Source: Solea solea (taxonomy: Eukaryota > Chordata > Actinopteri > Pleuronectiformes > Soleidae). Taken from it: a stretch of 64,000 nt of DNA. Shown piece by piece: positions 45,841 through 56,297 of the stretch; the stretch's first letter is position 1; every line of letters starts with the position of its first letter. The translations under genes were made by a program, and so were the position numbers. The notes under the pieces are model-generated. The model was not told the origin of the DNA and made no database searches. It saw nothing but the letters and a program-made list of their open reading frames with translations. The DNA lies in contig NC_081144.1 of the NCBI RefSeq assembly GCF_958295425.1, forward strand, positions 23,112,898 to 23,176,897, written 5' to 3'.

Positions 45841-46890
45841 GCTGTTTTAAGACTTTGCCCTCTAACAGCTCATGTTTGTGTCTTTTCATCCGTCTCCCAA
45901 ATAAAAACTTGCGCAGATATTCAACCAATCATTATGAGCTTTACTTCATGTGTGGGCGTCGCCACCGCGATGCTGTCGTACTCCACCAGTAGCCGGGTTC
46001 GATTGCGGCGTGTCAGAGGACCACACAAGTTTCTGCTGCTTCTGTCCTGGTGTGGTTTTCACAATCCAGCCGCACCTACACTTGCTTTTGACAAGAACGT
46101 TCGGCTACCTCCGCCTGGACGCCGACTGCTTCACAGTGCTGCATCACCGCCGTCCCATTTGAAAGACTCGTCCAAATGTGGCAGGCAAGTTATCCGATCC
46201 CTGCACAACAAACCCACAGCTGGACATGTCCCAATCCAACCTAACCCAGGAAACAGTGCATGTCAGGGAGGAGGAAATGATGGCCATCAAAGTGAATTTG
46301 TCTGAAGAACAAACTTTTAAAACCAGTCCTCAGTTGAATATACATGGACATACAAAAATTGAGGGTTTTACTGACTACTAGTTGCTCTTCAATTCCAGTA
46401 AATGTGGACATTATCCCTTGCTCCTTCTCTAAGTCCCACTCTGGCAGAGGTGACACCTTCTGACACAGGATATGACTACCTGTTAGCGAACCTCGTAGTC
46501 CCTCTCCTTCACACTGTCTCTCTAAAAGTTAGACGAGCATGAAAATATTTGAGAATCAGCCTTTTTCCCCCCTTCTCTCACACTCGTCATCTTCTTTCCC
46601 TTTGGCCATAGTCGTGGGACTGAGGATGAGTCACGCTAACGCCTGCCGGTGTGTTACAGGTGTGTGAGTTCAGAGGTCAAGGTCTGACGCAGCAGAGTTG
46701 CTGTGTCATGCCTTCCCCCCTCTCTCTACCGAGGTGTCAGGTGTATTGTGGGAAATAACTGCCTCCCAGGTTAGTGAGCAAACTGTCAGAAACCAGGCCT
46801 GATGTTGGTAATGAAACTGCCCCAAACAGGGGGTAAGTGAGCCCTGAGGCTGCACTGTTGCTCTTTTAATCACATGTCAGTCGTCTTTAG
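45841..46890. other. Unassigned stretch with a 188-codon open frame, coding unlikely
   Basis: The plus frame 45739-46305 is the longest in the window. Its first part is translated CT microsatellite and the remainder has no domain I recognise. Two shorter frames overlap it. GC content is mixed and there is no splice or repeat signature strong enough to call an exon. Confidence 0.35.
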
Positions 46891-46892
46891 AG

Positions 46893-46965
46893 CTAAAACA
46901 ATTAGCTAATGAATCGATAAGTCAATCAATGGAAAACAAATGACCCATTTGCAGCTAATTAGGCA
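46893..46965. mobile_element. Possible eroded ATTAAT-type MITE end
   Basis: TTAGAGCTAAAACAATTAGC and TGAATCGATAAGTCAATC resemble the start of the TAGAGCTGCAACTAA family, but the match is short. Confidence 0.35.
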
Positions 46966-47028
46966 TTCTGTACCAGGTATGTCGGATAGCACTTAAAATG
47001 GTTGAGAAATGTAAAATATAAAAGTAGT

Positions 47029-47045
47029 AAAAAAAAAAAAAAAAA
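47029..47045. repeat. Poly-A run (17 A)
   Basis: Uninterrupted A run followed by TTATTC. Confidence 0.92.
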
Positions 47046-47127
47046 TTATTCTGTTCAGTCCAAATAAAACATGACATTTACAACACATGTAAATTGAATT
47101 TGTCATAGTAGAACAGTGGAGTATTCC

Positions 47128-47232
47128 GGTTGACCTCTAAGTTGACCGTATGTGAGAGTAAATGGTTGTTGGTCTCTGGATGTTGGCGCTGTGATGGACT
47201 GGTGACCTGTCAACAGGGTGAGACCCCGCCAT
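47128..47232 (+). mobile_element. SINE-type copy, middle fragment
   Basis: GGTTGACCTCTAAGTTGACC, GTGAGAGTAAATGGTTGTTG, GCGCTGTGATGGACTGGTGA and CCTGTCAACAGGGTGAGACC match the body of the 5.5-kb SINE family. It stops where the foldback element starts. Confidence 0.75.
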
Positions 47233-47590
47233 TGCATTTAGCTTTGAATTACTACAGTAGGGTTAGTATTTTTGAAAAATTGCGCTTCCCAGCTTCAGTT
47301 TCCCCTGAGTCGAGAGCCTTGGTCCGAGCCTTGAAACTGCAACGCTAATTCTGCTCTTTTTTGACGCACTCGTAGCGGGGCGGGACCTCATTCCCAGAAT
47401 GTAAACAGTGTCCGCCATCTTTGCTAACAGTTGCGCTAACAAGTTTCACTGGTGGGCATGTAACAAAGAAAAGAATGAAGATATTTCTGAACTCAGGGGA
47501 AACTGAGGTTGGGAAGCACCATCTTTCAAAAATGCTACCCGTTTTCTAATAATACAAAGCTACATGCTAATCGGTGAAGTATTCCTTTAA
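47229..47590. mobile_element. Foldback MITE with ~80-bp inverted arms
   Basis: The left arm (TTTAGCTTTGAATTACTA, TTAGTATTTTTGAAAAATTG, GCGCTTCCCAGCTTCAGTTT, CCCCTGAGTCGAGAG) is mirrored by the reverse complement of the right arm (TGTAGCTTTGTATTATTAG, GTAGCATTTTTGAAAGATGG, TGCTTCCCAACCTCAGTTTC). The right arm extends further, to the TGAAGTATTCCTTTAA end. About 360 bp, non-coding. A partial relative lies at 44577-44670. Confidence 0.75.
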
Positions 47591-48234
47591 TGTATGGTAA
47601 AAAGACACCAAGTGGCGCTCAACATGGCACCAACTAGCCGCCAGCCGAAGTTGTTTTGGTCTGTGTTGTTGTAATAAACTGGAAAACGTTGAATACTAAA
47701 AAGCTGAAAGGAAGCATATCGCCACAAACTGTTGCAGCATTGACGTGTTTATCCAATAAAGTGAATCCCTGCTTGTGCTCGTATTCATGGACAGTAGTAG
47801 AACGACTTAGCAGCGCATGGAAATGTACTGACTCGTTCCAGTTTTCCGTATTTTAAGCACGTTAATGATAGGATCAGTAAATAATAATCACTCAATCATA
47901 AAAACAATATTTTTAGCTCTGTCTCTGTTGTTTACAGACAATCTCGCCTTGGTTTCCAGTTTTGCTGTGTATTGGGTTATATTAGTCGACTCAGGATGTT
48001 ATCTTTTAAACATACGGTTTTTATTTATCCGTTCTCCAGGTCTGTCTCTCGCGCCGTTCTATTCTCATTCGCTCATTCATTACCGTTGTGCATTCATTCA
48101 TCACATTTGTGTTGAACGTATGCATCCGAGCATGCACCACATGTACCGAGCGTCCTGCACGTGATTGCATTTGGTCGATTCAGTCAGAGCTGTCTGTCTT
48201 TCATTACTCCCCTCTGTGTGTGTGTATACTTGTT

Positions 48235-48465
48235 TTTATTAACCCTTTAGGTCCTTTTATAGCATAAACACTGACCTTGTCAGGACCAGTAGTCCTCACG
48301 GAGATCAAAACCTGGTCCTAATGAGGCAGAACCTCATTTCTGAAGTTCTGGTTTGAGGTAGAGGTAAGATGGGAGTTGTGGTAAGTTTCTGGTTAGCATG
48401 AAGTATAAGGCTTTGGTTGCAATGTCCTCACAAGAATAGCTGCGTAAACCTGTGTGTGTGTGAGA
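48235..48465 (+). repeat. Dispersed repeat, inverted relative of 9.85-10.07 kb
   Basis: CACTGACCTTGTCAGGACCA, AAACCTGGTCCTAATGAGGC, AGAACCTCATTTCTGAAGTT and TCCTCACAAGAATAGCTGCG end in a GTGTGTGTG word. The reverse complement matches 9845-10020. Confidence 0.75.
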
Positions 48466-48479
48466 CTTCTGTTATAAGC

Positions 48480-48625
48480 GCTGAAAGACAATTGCTTGGC
48501 GTGATCTAATAAGCGTTCATCTCATTTCTGAGCTTTCTCCTCACCTACTCTCCTAAACCCTGTTAGTATTGGTGGCCAGATTATCTTAATGAAGTCCCAG
48601 GGAAGTCACTTTCCCTTTGGAAGAA
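48480..48625. promoter_or_regulatory. Possible conserved non-coding block
   Basis: GTGATCTAATAAGCGTTC and CAGATTATCTTAATGAAG in unique-looking sequence. Weak. Confidence 0.2.
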
Positions 48626-48642
48626 GTCTCCACTTCACACCT

Positions 48643-48659
48643 CCCCCCCCCCCCCCCCC
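48643..48659. repeat. Poly-C run (17 C)
   Basis: Uninterrupted C run. Confidence 0.95.
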
Positions 48660-49031
48660 GACCTCCATCGTCACACACCCAACACAGTGTAGTGTGTGTG
48701 GCTTGTGACGGTCAGGATTCTCTTCCCTGTAACGTACACGACTGATCACATGCGGCCAAATCAACTCAATTCAAGCTAATATTGTGAGCCTTTGAATGAA
48801 CCACAGCTCTTTTCAGTGACATTGATCCTGCGGTGATTGACCTCTGACCTCTGACTCTTCCAGCTGGCCCTCGGAGACCAAACCAATATGCGCCATCAGC
48901 CTCTCCCAATCTAATCATTGTTTCACATAATAACACTGAGTGCTATTAACTTACCATCAGTTTATGGACCGGCCTGTGACAACACACACGAGCACACTCA
49001 CTATGTACTGGTGTATCACGCTGGAGATAAA

Positions 49032-49055
49032 TACACACACACACACACACACACA
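49032..49055. repeat. (CA)n microsatellite
   Basis: About 12 CA units. Confidence 0.96.
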
Positions 49056-49519
49056 GACAATGTGGTTAGATTATTCTTCTGAAAGAGTGGAAACAAAGAT
49101 GGAGGGTGAGGGAGAAAGATAAATAATGACACCTTAGTAATTATACAGGTACACTTTGCTTCAGGGCGGCCGCTCCCTGATCCATACATCAAGATCTCTC
49201 AGCTGAACATAACTCCAAAAGAGCTTTCATTGATTTGTCATAAGACAAGAGCAGGAGAGAGTGAGCGCGAGCGAGCGCGAGCATCTCAGATTATAGTTTC
49301 CTTCACTGCCGTGTTCGTCCTAAACACCCGCTGTGTGTTTTTATGGCCCGATTCTGAAATGGTAATCTCTCTCTCTCCGTGTTCGGAAAGTGTCTCCATT
49401 AGCGTTTGCGTCAATGGAGTGGTTTTAGTTCCCCTTGAGGGACGGAGTGGAAGGAAGGACCCCATTCTGTATGTCCTCAGTGATCCATCTGGGACTGGTC
49501 AATACGGAATGATTGACCA

Positions 49520-49541
49520 TGGATGTGTGTGTGTGTGTGTA
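49520..49541. repeat. (GT)n microsatellite
   Basis: About 9 GT units. Confidence 0.9.
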
Positions 49542-49759
49542 GCTGTGTACAGTGTACACACCGTGTTGTTGTGCACGCTTGTTTCTTGATTGATTTTGAG
49601 GCGCAATGTGATTCCGTCTTGCAAGAATGTTGGGGTTCGTGCCTCAGACAGACGTGCATGCTTGTGTGTGTGTGTGGTGTTGAGGTGGCTTTCATCCCAG
49701 CCTCCGCCCCCCCCGAGAGACGAGCGTCATCGTGGGTATGCACCCCGACTCCAGACCGT

Positions 49760-49835
49760 CTTTGATAATCTCCCCTAATTGGTCTGAGTAGCAGCCTCAT
49801 GAGAAAGCTAATTAAAAACCACGCGTAACAAAATA
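49760..49835. promoter_or_regulatory. Possible conserved non-coding block
   Basis: CCCCTAATTGGTCTGAG and AAGCTAATTAAAAACC lie within 60 bp. Weak. Confidence 0.2.
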
Positions 49836-49839
49836 ATTG

Positions 49840-50075
49840 TGGTTGTGTGCGCGCGCGTGTCAGTGCGTCTTCGCGTTTTTCCCGGTGAAGTCGTATTTTG
49901 TTTGTTTACAAAAACACGGCGTCGTGTGAGTCATCACGTTTTCATACTTTTAAAGGCAATAGTGTGATTTGACTTGTTTACACATTTTCATTTATACTGT
50001 ATTGTGTTTGCGCGTCGCATTTACATACACACGTGTGTGCCAGCGTGTGTGTGTTTGCGTGCGTGTGTGTGTGGA
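49840..50075. repeat. GT/GC alternating purine-pyrimidine tracts
   Basis: TGTGTGCGCGCGCGTGTC near 49843 and interrupted GT runs at 50030-50075; both are potential Z-DNA formers. Confidence 0.8.
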
Positions 50076-50188
50076 TGAGTTGGAGACGTTGGAGATTTAC
50101 TGCTCGCTCTGTGCAGCATTGATTGAAATCTGCCTTTTATGGAGCTGCATTTTTTTTTTCTGTAATAGACGCGAGTGTCTCCAGTCAC

Positions 50189-50625
50189 ATGTGAGGTACG
50201 CTCTCAGTGTTCCAGCTCCTCTCTCATTCTTCTTCTAACCTCATTTCTGTCTGTTCTTAATTTCACTCATGTGACTTCTATTTTCTTTTGACAGGCGTGT
50301 TGCCTCACTACTCCCAGAGATTTATAAGCTCCATAATTATATTTTTTTTTTTCCTCGAATATTTGTTAATTGATTTGTGCAGATGCTCTCTTCAGTTTGG
50401 CTTTACATGATGCACTCATAAAAGAGAGAAACTGTGAGGTACCCTCTCAGTGTCTCAGCTCTGTCCTACTGCACTCATTCTCTTTCTAACCTCATTTTTA
50501 TGTTATTAATTTCACTCACTGGTTGGTTGCTTTATCCCAACTTGAGATTTCTGTCCCCAGTAACTCAGTTTTCCTCTAATATTTACCAATTGTCCATCTT
50601 GATTTGTTTTTTTACAGAGCCCTGG
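50189..50625. repeat. Diverged ~240-bp tandem duplication
   Basis: The segment TGTGAGGTACGCTCTCAGTG ... TTAATTTCACTCATGTGAC (50189-50274) recurs as TGTGAGGTACCCTCTCAGTG ... TTAATTTCACTCACTGG (50431-50521). The similarity resumes with AGAGATTTATAAG/TGAGATTTCTG and CCTCGAATATTTGTTAATTG/CCTCTAATATTTACCAATTG. Copies are about 242 bp apart and clearly older than the neighbouring minisatellite. Confidence 0.75.
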
Positions 50626-50742
50626 AGGCGACATAGACGGAAACTTTATTTAAAGTGCAAGTTACCAAGTCGTGCGCGTGCGAGATAGTAAAGCGTGATC
50701 GCCATCCTGCTGCTGTTGTGCCCACAGAAAGTGGCTGCCTGT

Positions 50743-52389
50743 TCACATGCGAGTTATAAAGTGTGCCACGCGTGTGCGAGTTATAAAGTCCACATGCGAG
50801 TTATAAAGCGTGCACATGCGGGTTATAAAGTGTGCACTTGTGAGTTTTAAAGCGTGCACATGCGAGTTATAAAGGGTGCACATGTGAGTTATAAATCGTG
50901 CACATGCGAGTTATAAAGCGTGCACATGCGAGTTATAAAGTGTGTGAGTAATAAAGCGTGCCACGGTTGTTATAAAGTGCATGTGTGAGTTATAAAGCGT
51001 GCACATGCGAGTTATAAATCGTGCACATGCAAGTTATAAAGCTTTAAAGCCTGCACATGCAAGTTATAAAGCGGGCACCTGCGAGTTATAAAGGGTGCAC
51101 ATGTGAGTTATAAATTGTGCATGTGTGAGTTATAAAGTGTGCACATGCAAGTTATAACGCGTGCTAGTAATAAAGCGTGCACATGCGAGTTATAAAGCGT
51201 GTGCGTGCGAGTTATAAAGGGTGCAAATGCAAGTTATAAAGTGTGCACATGCGAGTTATAAAGCGTGCACCTGCGAGTTATAAAGGGTGCACATGTGAGT
51301 TATAAAGCGTGCACGTGCGAGTTATAAAGTGTGCACATGCGAGTTATAAAGTGTGCACATGCAAGTTATAACGCGTCCTAGTAATAAAGCGTGCACATGC
51401 GAGTTATAAAGCGGGTGCGTGCGAGTTATAAATCGTGCATGTGTGAGTTATAAAGCGTGTACATGTGAGTTATAAAGTGTGCACATGCAAGTTATAAGCG
51501 TGCACCTGCGAGTTATAAAGGGTGCACATGTGAGTTATAAATTGTGCATGTGTGAGTTATAAAGTGTGCACATGCAAGTTATAAAGCGTGCACATGCGCG
51601 TTATAAAGCGTGCACATGCGAATTATAAAGCGTGCACATGCGAGTTATAAAGGGTGCACGTGCGAGTTATAAAGTGTGCCCATGCGAGTTATAAAGCGTG
51701 TGCGTGCGAGTTATAACGCGTGCACATGCGAGTTACAAAGTGCACATGTGAGTTATAAAGTGTGCACATGCGAGTTATAAAGGGTGCACGTGCGAGTTAT
51801 AAAGCGTGCCCATGTGAGTTATAAAGCGTGCACATGCGAGTTACAAAGTGCACATGCGAGTTATAAAGCGTGCACATGCGAGTTACAAAGTGCACATGTG
51901 AGTTATAAAGTGTGCACATGCGAGTTATAAAGGGTGCACGTGCGAGTTATAAAGCGTGCCCATGTGAGTTATAAAGCGTGCACATGCGAGTTACAAAGTG
52001 CACATGCGAGTTATAAAGCGTGCACATGCGAGTTATAAAGTGTGCACATGCAAGTTATAAAGCGTGCACCTGCGAGTTATAAAGGGTGCACATGTGAGTT
52101 ATAAAGCGTGCACGTGCAAGTTATAAAGCGTGCACATGCAAGTTATAAAGTGTGCACATGCAAGTTATAACGCGTGCTAGTAATAAAGCGTGCACACGCG
52201 AGTTATAAAGCGTGTGCGTGCGAGTTATAAAGGGTGCACATGCAAGTTATAAAGTGTGCACATGCGAGTTATAAAGCGTGTGCGTGCAAGTTATAACACG
52301 TGCTAGTAATAAAGCGTGCACATGCGAGTTATAAAGCCTGTGCGTGCAAGTTATAACACGTGCTAGTAATAAAGCGTGCACATGCTTTA
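50743..52389. repeat. Large ~22-bp minisatellite (~75 units)
   Basis: The unit is roughly GTGCACATGCGAG followed by TTATAAAGC. Variants include CACCTG, CACGTG, TGTGTGAG, GCGTGTGCGTGCGAG and shortened units with TTACAAAG or CTAGTAATAAAG. The array begins in GTTCACATGCGAGTTATAAA and ends abruptly in CACATGCTTTAAAAAAA. Most units carry TTATAAA, which supplies stop codons in rotation, so the array cannot code. Higher-order structure is visible: a perfect 150-bp duplication and five returns of a GTTATAAC...CTAGTAATAAAG variant block. Confidence 0.98.
51721..52020. repeat. Perfect 150-bp higher-order duplication within the minisatellite
   Basis: Positions 51721-51870 and 51871-52020 are identical base for base as far as I can read. 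Each holds seven units, two of them shortened with TTACAAAG. This points to very recent unequal exchange or replication slippage, or to an assembly artefact. Confidence 0.93.
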
Positions 52390-52564
52390 AAAAAAATCTG
52401 TCAATGTCTCCAGGGCTGTGTAGGTTTTTACGTCACATTATTAGAGAAACATTTAGTAAACGTGTCTTTGGGAGTCAAAAATGTGAAGAAATGAAGAAGG
52501 GAGGGAGATTGTGAGCGTGTGAGTCAGGCTTGTTGGCGCTGCACCTTTTTGTCATGATGGCCTG

Positions 52565-52600
52565 TTCAATTTGTTCTCTCCTTCTTCTTCTTCTCCTCTC
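52565..52600. repeat. CTT/CT pyrimidine tract
   Basis: (CTT)n followed by (CT)n. Confidence 0.85.
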
Positions 52601-52639
52601 TCTCATTTCCTTTTTCCATCACTGGCCATCTCCATTTAC

Positions 52640-53000
52640 TTATTGAGCTGCTCTGTCATTGATCAGCCCATCGACTGGCCCTCTGATCCATCCTCCATCT
52701 GTCTACCACTGACAGACTTTTAATTGATGAGAGAGCAGGTCAAATTAAGCAATTAGTCCAAGTGGCGGAAAAAGAGACAGAGCGGCATGTCTTCTTCAGG
52801 TAGACAGAGGGCAAGGAGGGGGAGGCGGGGCCGGGAGGCGGGGCCGGGAGGGCGGCGGTGAAGATGTTGTGAAGGATAATGAATGCGGGAGGCATAGGCA
52901 GATGCGGAGTGTTTACGCTTTTTCATTTTGGAATTTGAATGAATTTTTCATAGCTATTCATAAAAAATCCATCAATATTTCACCTGGGGAGAGCGAGGGA
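52640..53000. promoter_or_regulatory. Candidate conserved non-coding element with GC-box doublet
   Basis: GACTTTTAATTGATGAGAG, AATTAAGCAATTAGTCC and ATTCATAAAAAATCCATCAA surround a G-rich block at 52817-52856 with a repeated GGGAGGCGGGGCC unit (Sp1-like GGCGGGGCC twice; G4-capable). Mixed GC-box and homeodomain cores; no CpG-island-sized context. Confidence 0.3.
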
Positions 53001-53262
53001 GAAAGAGAGGCAGAGGGAGAGCGAGGGAGTAAAAAGGGACCCGTACGGAATGAGTTGTCAAGAAGAAGTCCATTGAAGCAAACAGAGTCGCTGGAGAAGA
53101 AGAGAAAAGAGGGGAAAGGAGGAGGGATGGAAAGATGTTTATGCCGAGGACACAAACACCTAGGCGGTAGGAGGGTGAGAGAGGGGAGGGAGCGGGGGTG
53201 GCGTACAACGTAAATGTCTGGGTGAGAATGAGAGCGACGGCTGGTGTGGTATCTGTTGGAAG

Positions 53263-53281
53263 GTGTGTGTGTGTGTGTGTG
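53263..53281. repeat. (GT)n microsatellite
   Basis: About 9 GT units then GAGAGA. Confidence 0.93.
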
Positions 53282-53799
53282 AGAGAGACAAAGCCACATC
53301 AACCACCCCCTGTAACAGCAACAGCAGGAGTGGGGTTGTGTTAATTTTCACTTTGTCAAAGCCCATTATGTGAGAAGAGCGTCTGATCCCTTCGATTAGC
53401 ATACAGTGGGCCCAGACTCTGGATGGAGTTTCGGGCGCCTTATTGCTTTCTTCCTGGGGAGCAGCAGAAGTGGGAAGTCATGAGATTTGAGGCATACAAT
53501 CAACCAGTGGCAAATTCCCTTTTCCTGTCTGCTTTCTCTGTCAGCGTGGGAAGAAACACGTTCGGAATTCTGACTTTTAAAACAAAACATCACTCGTGTA
53601 ACCCAAGCCTGTGACGCAATATTGATCTTTTCTTCTTCTTCTTCTACTGAGAGGCTTTTTCCAGCATTTAGCCAAAAACACGCAGCATCAATAATAAATA
53701 CAGATGCTTTAAGAACATGTTTTTCATGAATGAATGACTGAATGAAAATTATGATTGTGATTATGCAAATCAAACTTAAGGATAAAATCTGACATGAGT

Positions 53800-54200
53800 C
53801 ACTGTTATGTCCCTGTAAAGTCCCAGGGGATGCAATGTAAAAACAAAAGTTCAAGTTATTTTAAAACAAGAAAGGCAGGAACGTAACCATAGTATATAAA
53901 ATGTTTATTTACAGTGAATTAGCATAATTTAAAGTCCAAAAAGTCACTGATTGGCCTACAAGAGAGGGAAAGACACCATTGACTTAAACAGCCAAATCAA
54001 ACTGAAGTTAAACCACCAAAGTACAAAATAATCCACCCACGGAAAACGGTTGAATGGAGTAAAACACGCAGCTTCTCCATGGCTTTTTATCTCCACAGCT
54101 TGATCGCTGAATTGGAGGCACCTGTGGAACAAGCAGAATGGGCGGAGCCACAAAGCGCACCCTGACACCGAACAGTCACGTTTAACTGCCTTAAAGAAAA
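53800..54200. repeat. Possible dispersed repeat
   Basis: GTCCAAAAAGTCACTG, AATAATCCACCCACGG, GGAGGCACCTGTGGAACAAG and GGGCGGAGCCACAAAGCG resemble a fish interspersed repeat in texture. No internal homology in the window confirms it. Confidence 0.25.
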
Positions 54201-54276
54201 GTCCTCAAGTCTTTTAAACCCATTTCAACCAAGTGAACAGTTCATCACATCGATACAGACGAGCCAACCAGAAACC

Positions 54277-54341
54277 ATATACATATACATATATCTATAT
54301 ATATAGATATATATACATACATATATGTATATATATAGTAT
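54277..54341. repeat. AT-rich microsatellite with self-complementary ATATATCTATATATATAG
   Basis: TACATA, TATC/GATA and TATG words arranged almost palindromically; cruciform-prone. Confidence 0.9.
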
Positions 54342-54464
54342 AGTGTCTAGTATTATGATCTGTCGCAGTATTCTGAGCTGATCCACTGCGCAGTATTCAC
54401 ACCAGTGATGAGTGACTGGGCTCGACCTCATCAGACGACTGTACTGTTAAATGTACTCGGGTCA

Positions 54465-54665
54465 GGCGAGGTCACTCGCATGAATTAATGCCAGCAGGCG
54501 GGTCAGTCATCTGTCTCCAGGTAGTCAATTAAATATCTAATTAAGTGGGGAGGAGTTTGAATAACGTGGAGTTATTGACTGGTCTGGTTGGTTTAGCTGA
54601 GAGGGAGCGAGCGATAATGGCTGCATCTAAATCAGCGCTCCGCCTAATGAGAGGGTGACATCAAC
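54465..54665. promoter_or_regulatory. Candidate conserved non-coding element
   Basis: ATGAATTAATGCCAGCAGG, GTCAATTAAATATCTAATTA, CGTGGAGTTATTGACTGG and CGATAATGGCTGCATC within 200 bp, no repeat signature. Enhancer-like texture. Confidence 0.33.
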
Positions 54666-55417
54666 TCATGATAATAAGGGGGGGGAGGCGAGGGGGGCAG
54701 TGAAAGGAATTCCTTTTGTGGATTATAGTGGATTTTTTTAAGAGCTTGGGTAAAAAAAAATAAAGGAAATAAACAAATGAATGAAAACAGATTTAGTGAG
54801 TTGCATCTATAAACCCACACATGATTCTGCAAACGATAAAAGGGACGATATTCAGTGTCGGCGTCGGTCCGATACCGTACTGTATAAAGATGAAAATGCT
54901 TGTGATGACCAATGATCCGGATGGCTCAACAGCAAAATAACTGAGGAACTGGAACATTGAACTCTACGGTCTTTTATTTTTAACTTCCACGATGAGTTAA
55001 TACCAAAGAACCACAAGCCGTGAAGCGCAGGTCAGGCTGGAAAAACAGGGAACTGCGGTAATGGATGGACCAGTTTTTGGCGTCCTGTCACGCTGCATCA
55101 TCAGCTACACTCCAGTACACAAGGTTAAGCGGAGGTTCGGTAATAAACAGTGTCAATTAACACGTCAGCAGTGTTTTGAACCTGCGAGCCTGTCAGCAAA
55201 TACCAACGTGTGTCACTTTACCCACTTTGATCTGACTGCCTTTCATCTGCTGACAGGAGTTTTTATTTCCTTCCAAACAGAAATGTTTTGAGTCGTGTCG
55301 CACACGAGCTACACTTGTTGGAATGTGGGGCCCAAACTGGCACTTTGGTTGAGATGGATAAAGAAAAACTAGCAACTGAGACTTAGGGACCGTATTCATG
55401 AAAACATGTTCAGAAGT

Positions 55418-55441
55418 TTTTTTTTTTTTTGTTTTTTTTTA
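55418..55441. repeat. Poly-T run
   Basis: T12 G T9; no element recognised beside it. Confidence 0.88.
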
Positions 55442-56297
55442 TCGTATTGGCAGCACACTCTTGTATTTACGTGTATAAAACCTAAAAAACACACATATAC
55501 AATTGTATACATTGTAATGTATACAATTGAAGCCAAATTTGTGCTTCACACGAGCGAAACTGTGTCTAAAGTTTAAAGAAATGCATTTAAATATACATTT
55601 TGTGTGGATTCTACATTCCCTCCATGATTATATCTGTTTGTAAGCTTCAGCTTTATGTTATTTGGAACTGAACTGAATGAAATCCCCTCGTTGGAAGCAG
55701 GAAGCAGGTGTTTGCTCAGTTATTATAGACACATCCTTGAAGGTGCTCGTCGTTCTCACACCGCGATCAGAAAATGTTTGTCCCACTAATGAGTTTGTGT
55801 CGGTATCTTGCGTTTGCCACCGTCGGATAATTACACGCAGACTGCGTCGACGCTGGTAAAGAGTAAAGAGTAATTAAATCATAACAACTCTGCCTCTCGC
55901 GCTTGTTGCAGGAGAACGGGTCCTGTAGTCTTGTTTTGTTCACACGCGGTGACAGATGTTTTCGACGGAGCCTTTTCACCTCTTCACCTCACCCTGCCTT
56001 CTGTAACTCTCACTCAGTTATGTGTAAAAACAACAACATTAATAGTTGCAGCCACAACAAGGCAAACACGAACAGGTGCGTGTGTTTCCACGTCGCTTCT
56101 ACACCGGCGTGTGCATACGCCGCTGGCTCAGGGCCACAGGGATTACTCCACTGACCACGACTGCAGAGAACTCCTCAAGTACAAGTTATTCCATTCTATG
56201 GTGACATCATAGTCTCTGTGACAGGAACTCCTTCACTGCACTGATCCTTAATGCCTCCATCGCTGATTATCTTTTAGTAACTCCAACTATCACTATT

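Noticed and set aside
46000..46030. tRNA gene (GGTTCGATT B-box-like word at about 46006)
   Set aside because: No A box at the right distance and no cloverleaf can be drawn; probably chance.
45739..46305. 188-codon protein, the longest open frame
   Set aside because: It starts in translated CT microsatellite, has no recognisable domain, and two other frames overlap it.
49960..50240. Small membrane protein frame
   Set aside because: Hydrophobicity comes from GT- and T-rich DNA; no start context, homology or splice support.
50743..52389. CRISPR array
   Set aside because: The repeats are back to back with no unique spacers, the unit is about 22 bp and internally variable, there are no cas genes and the genome is vertebrate.
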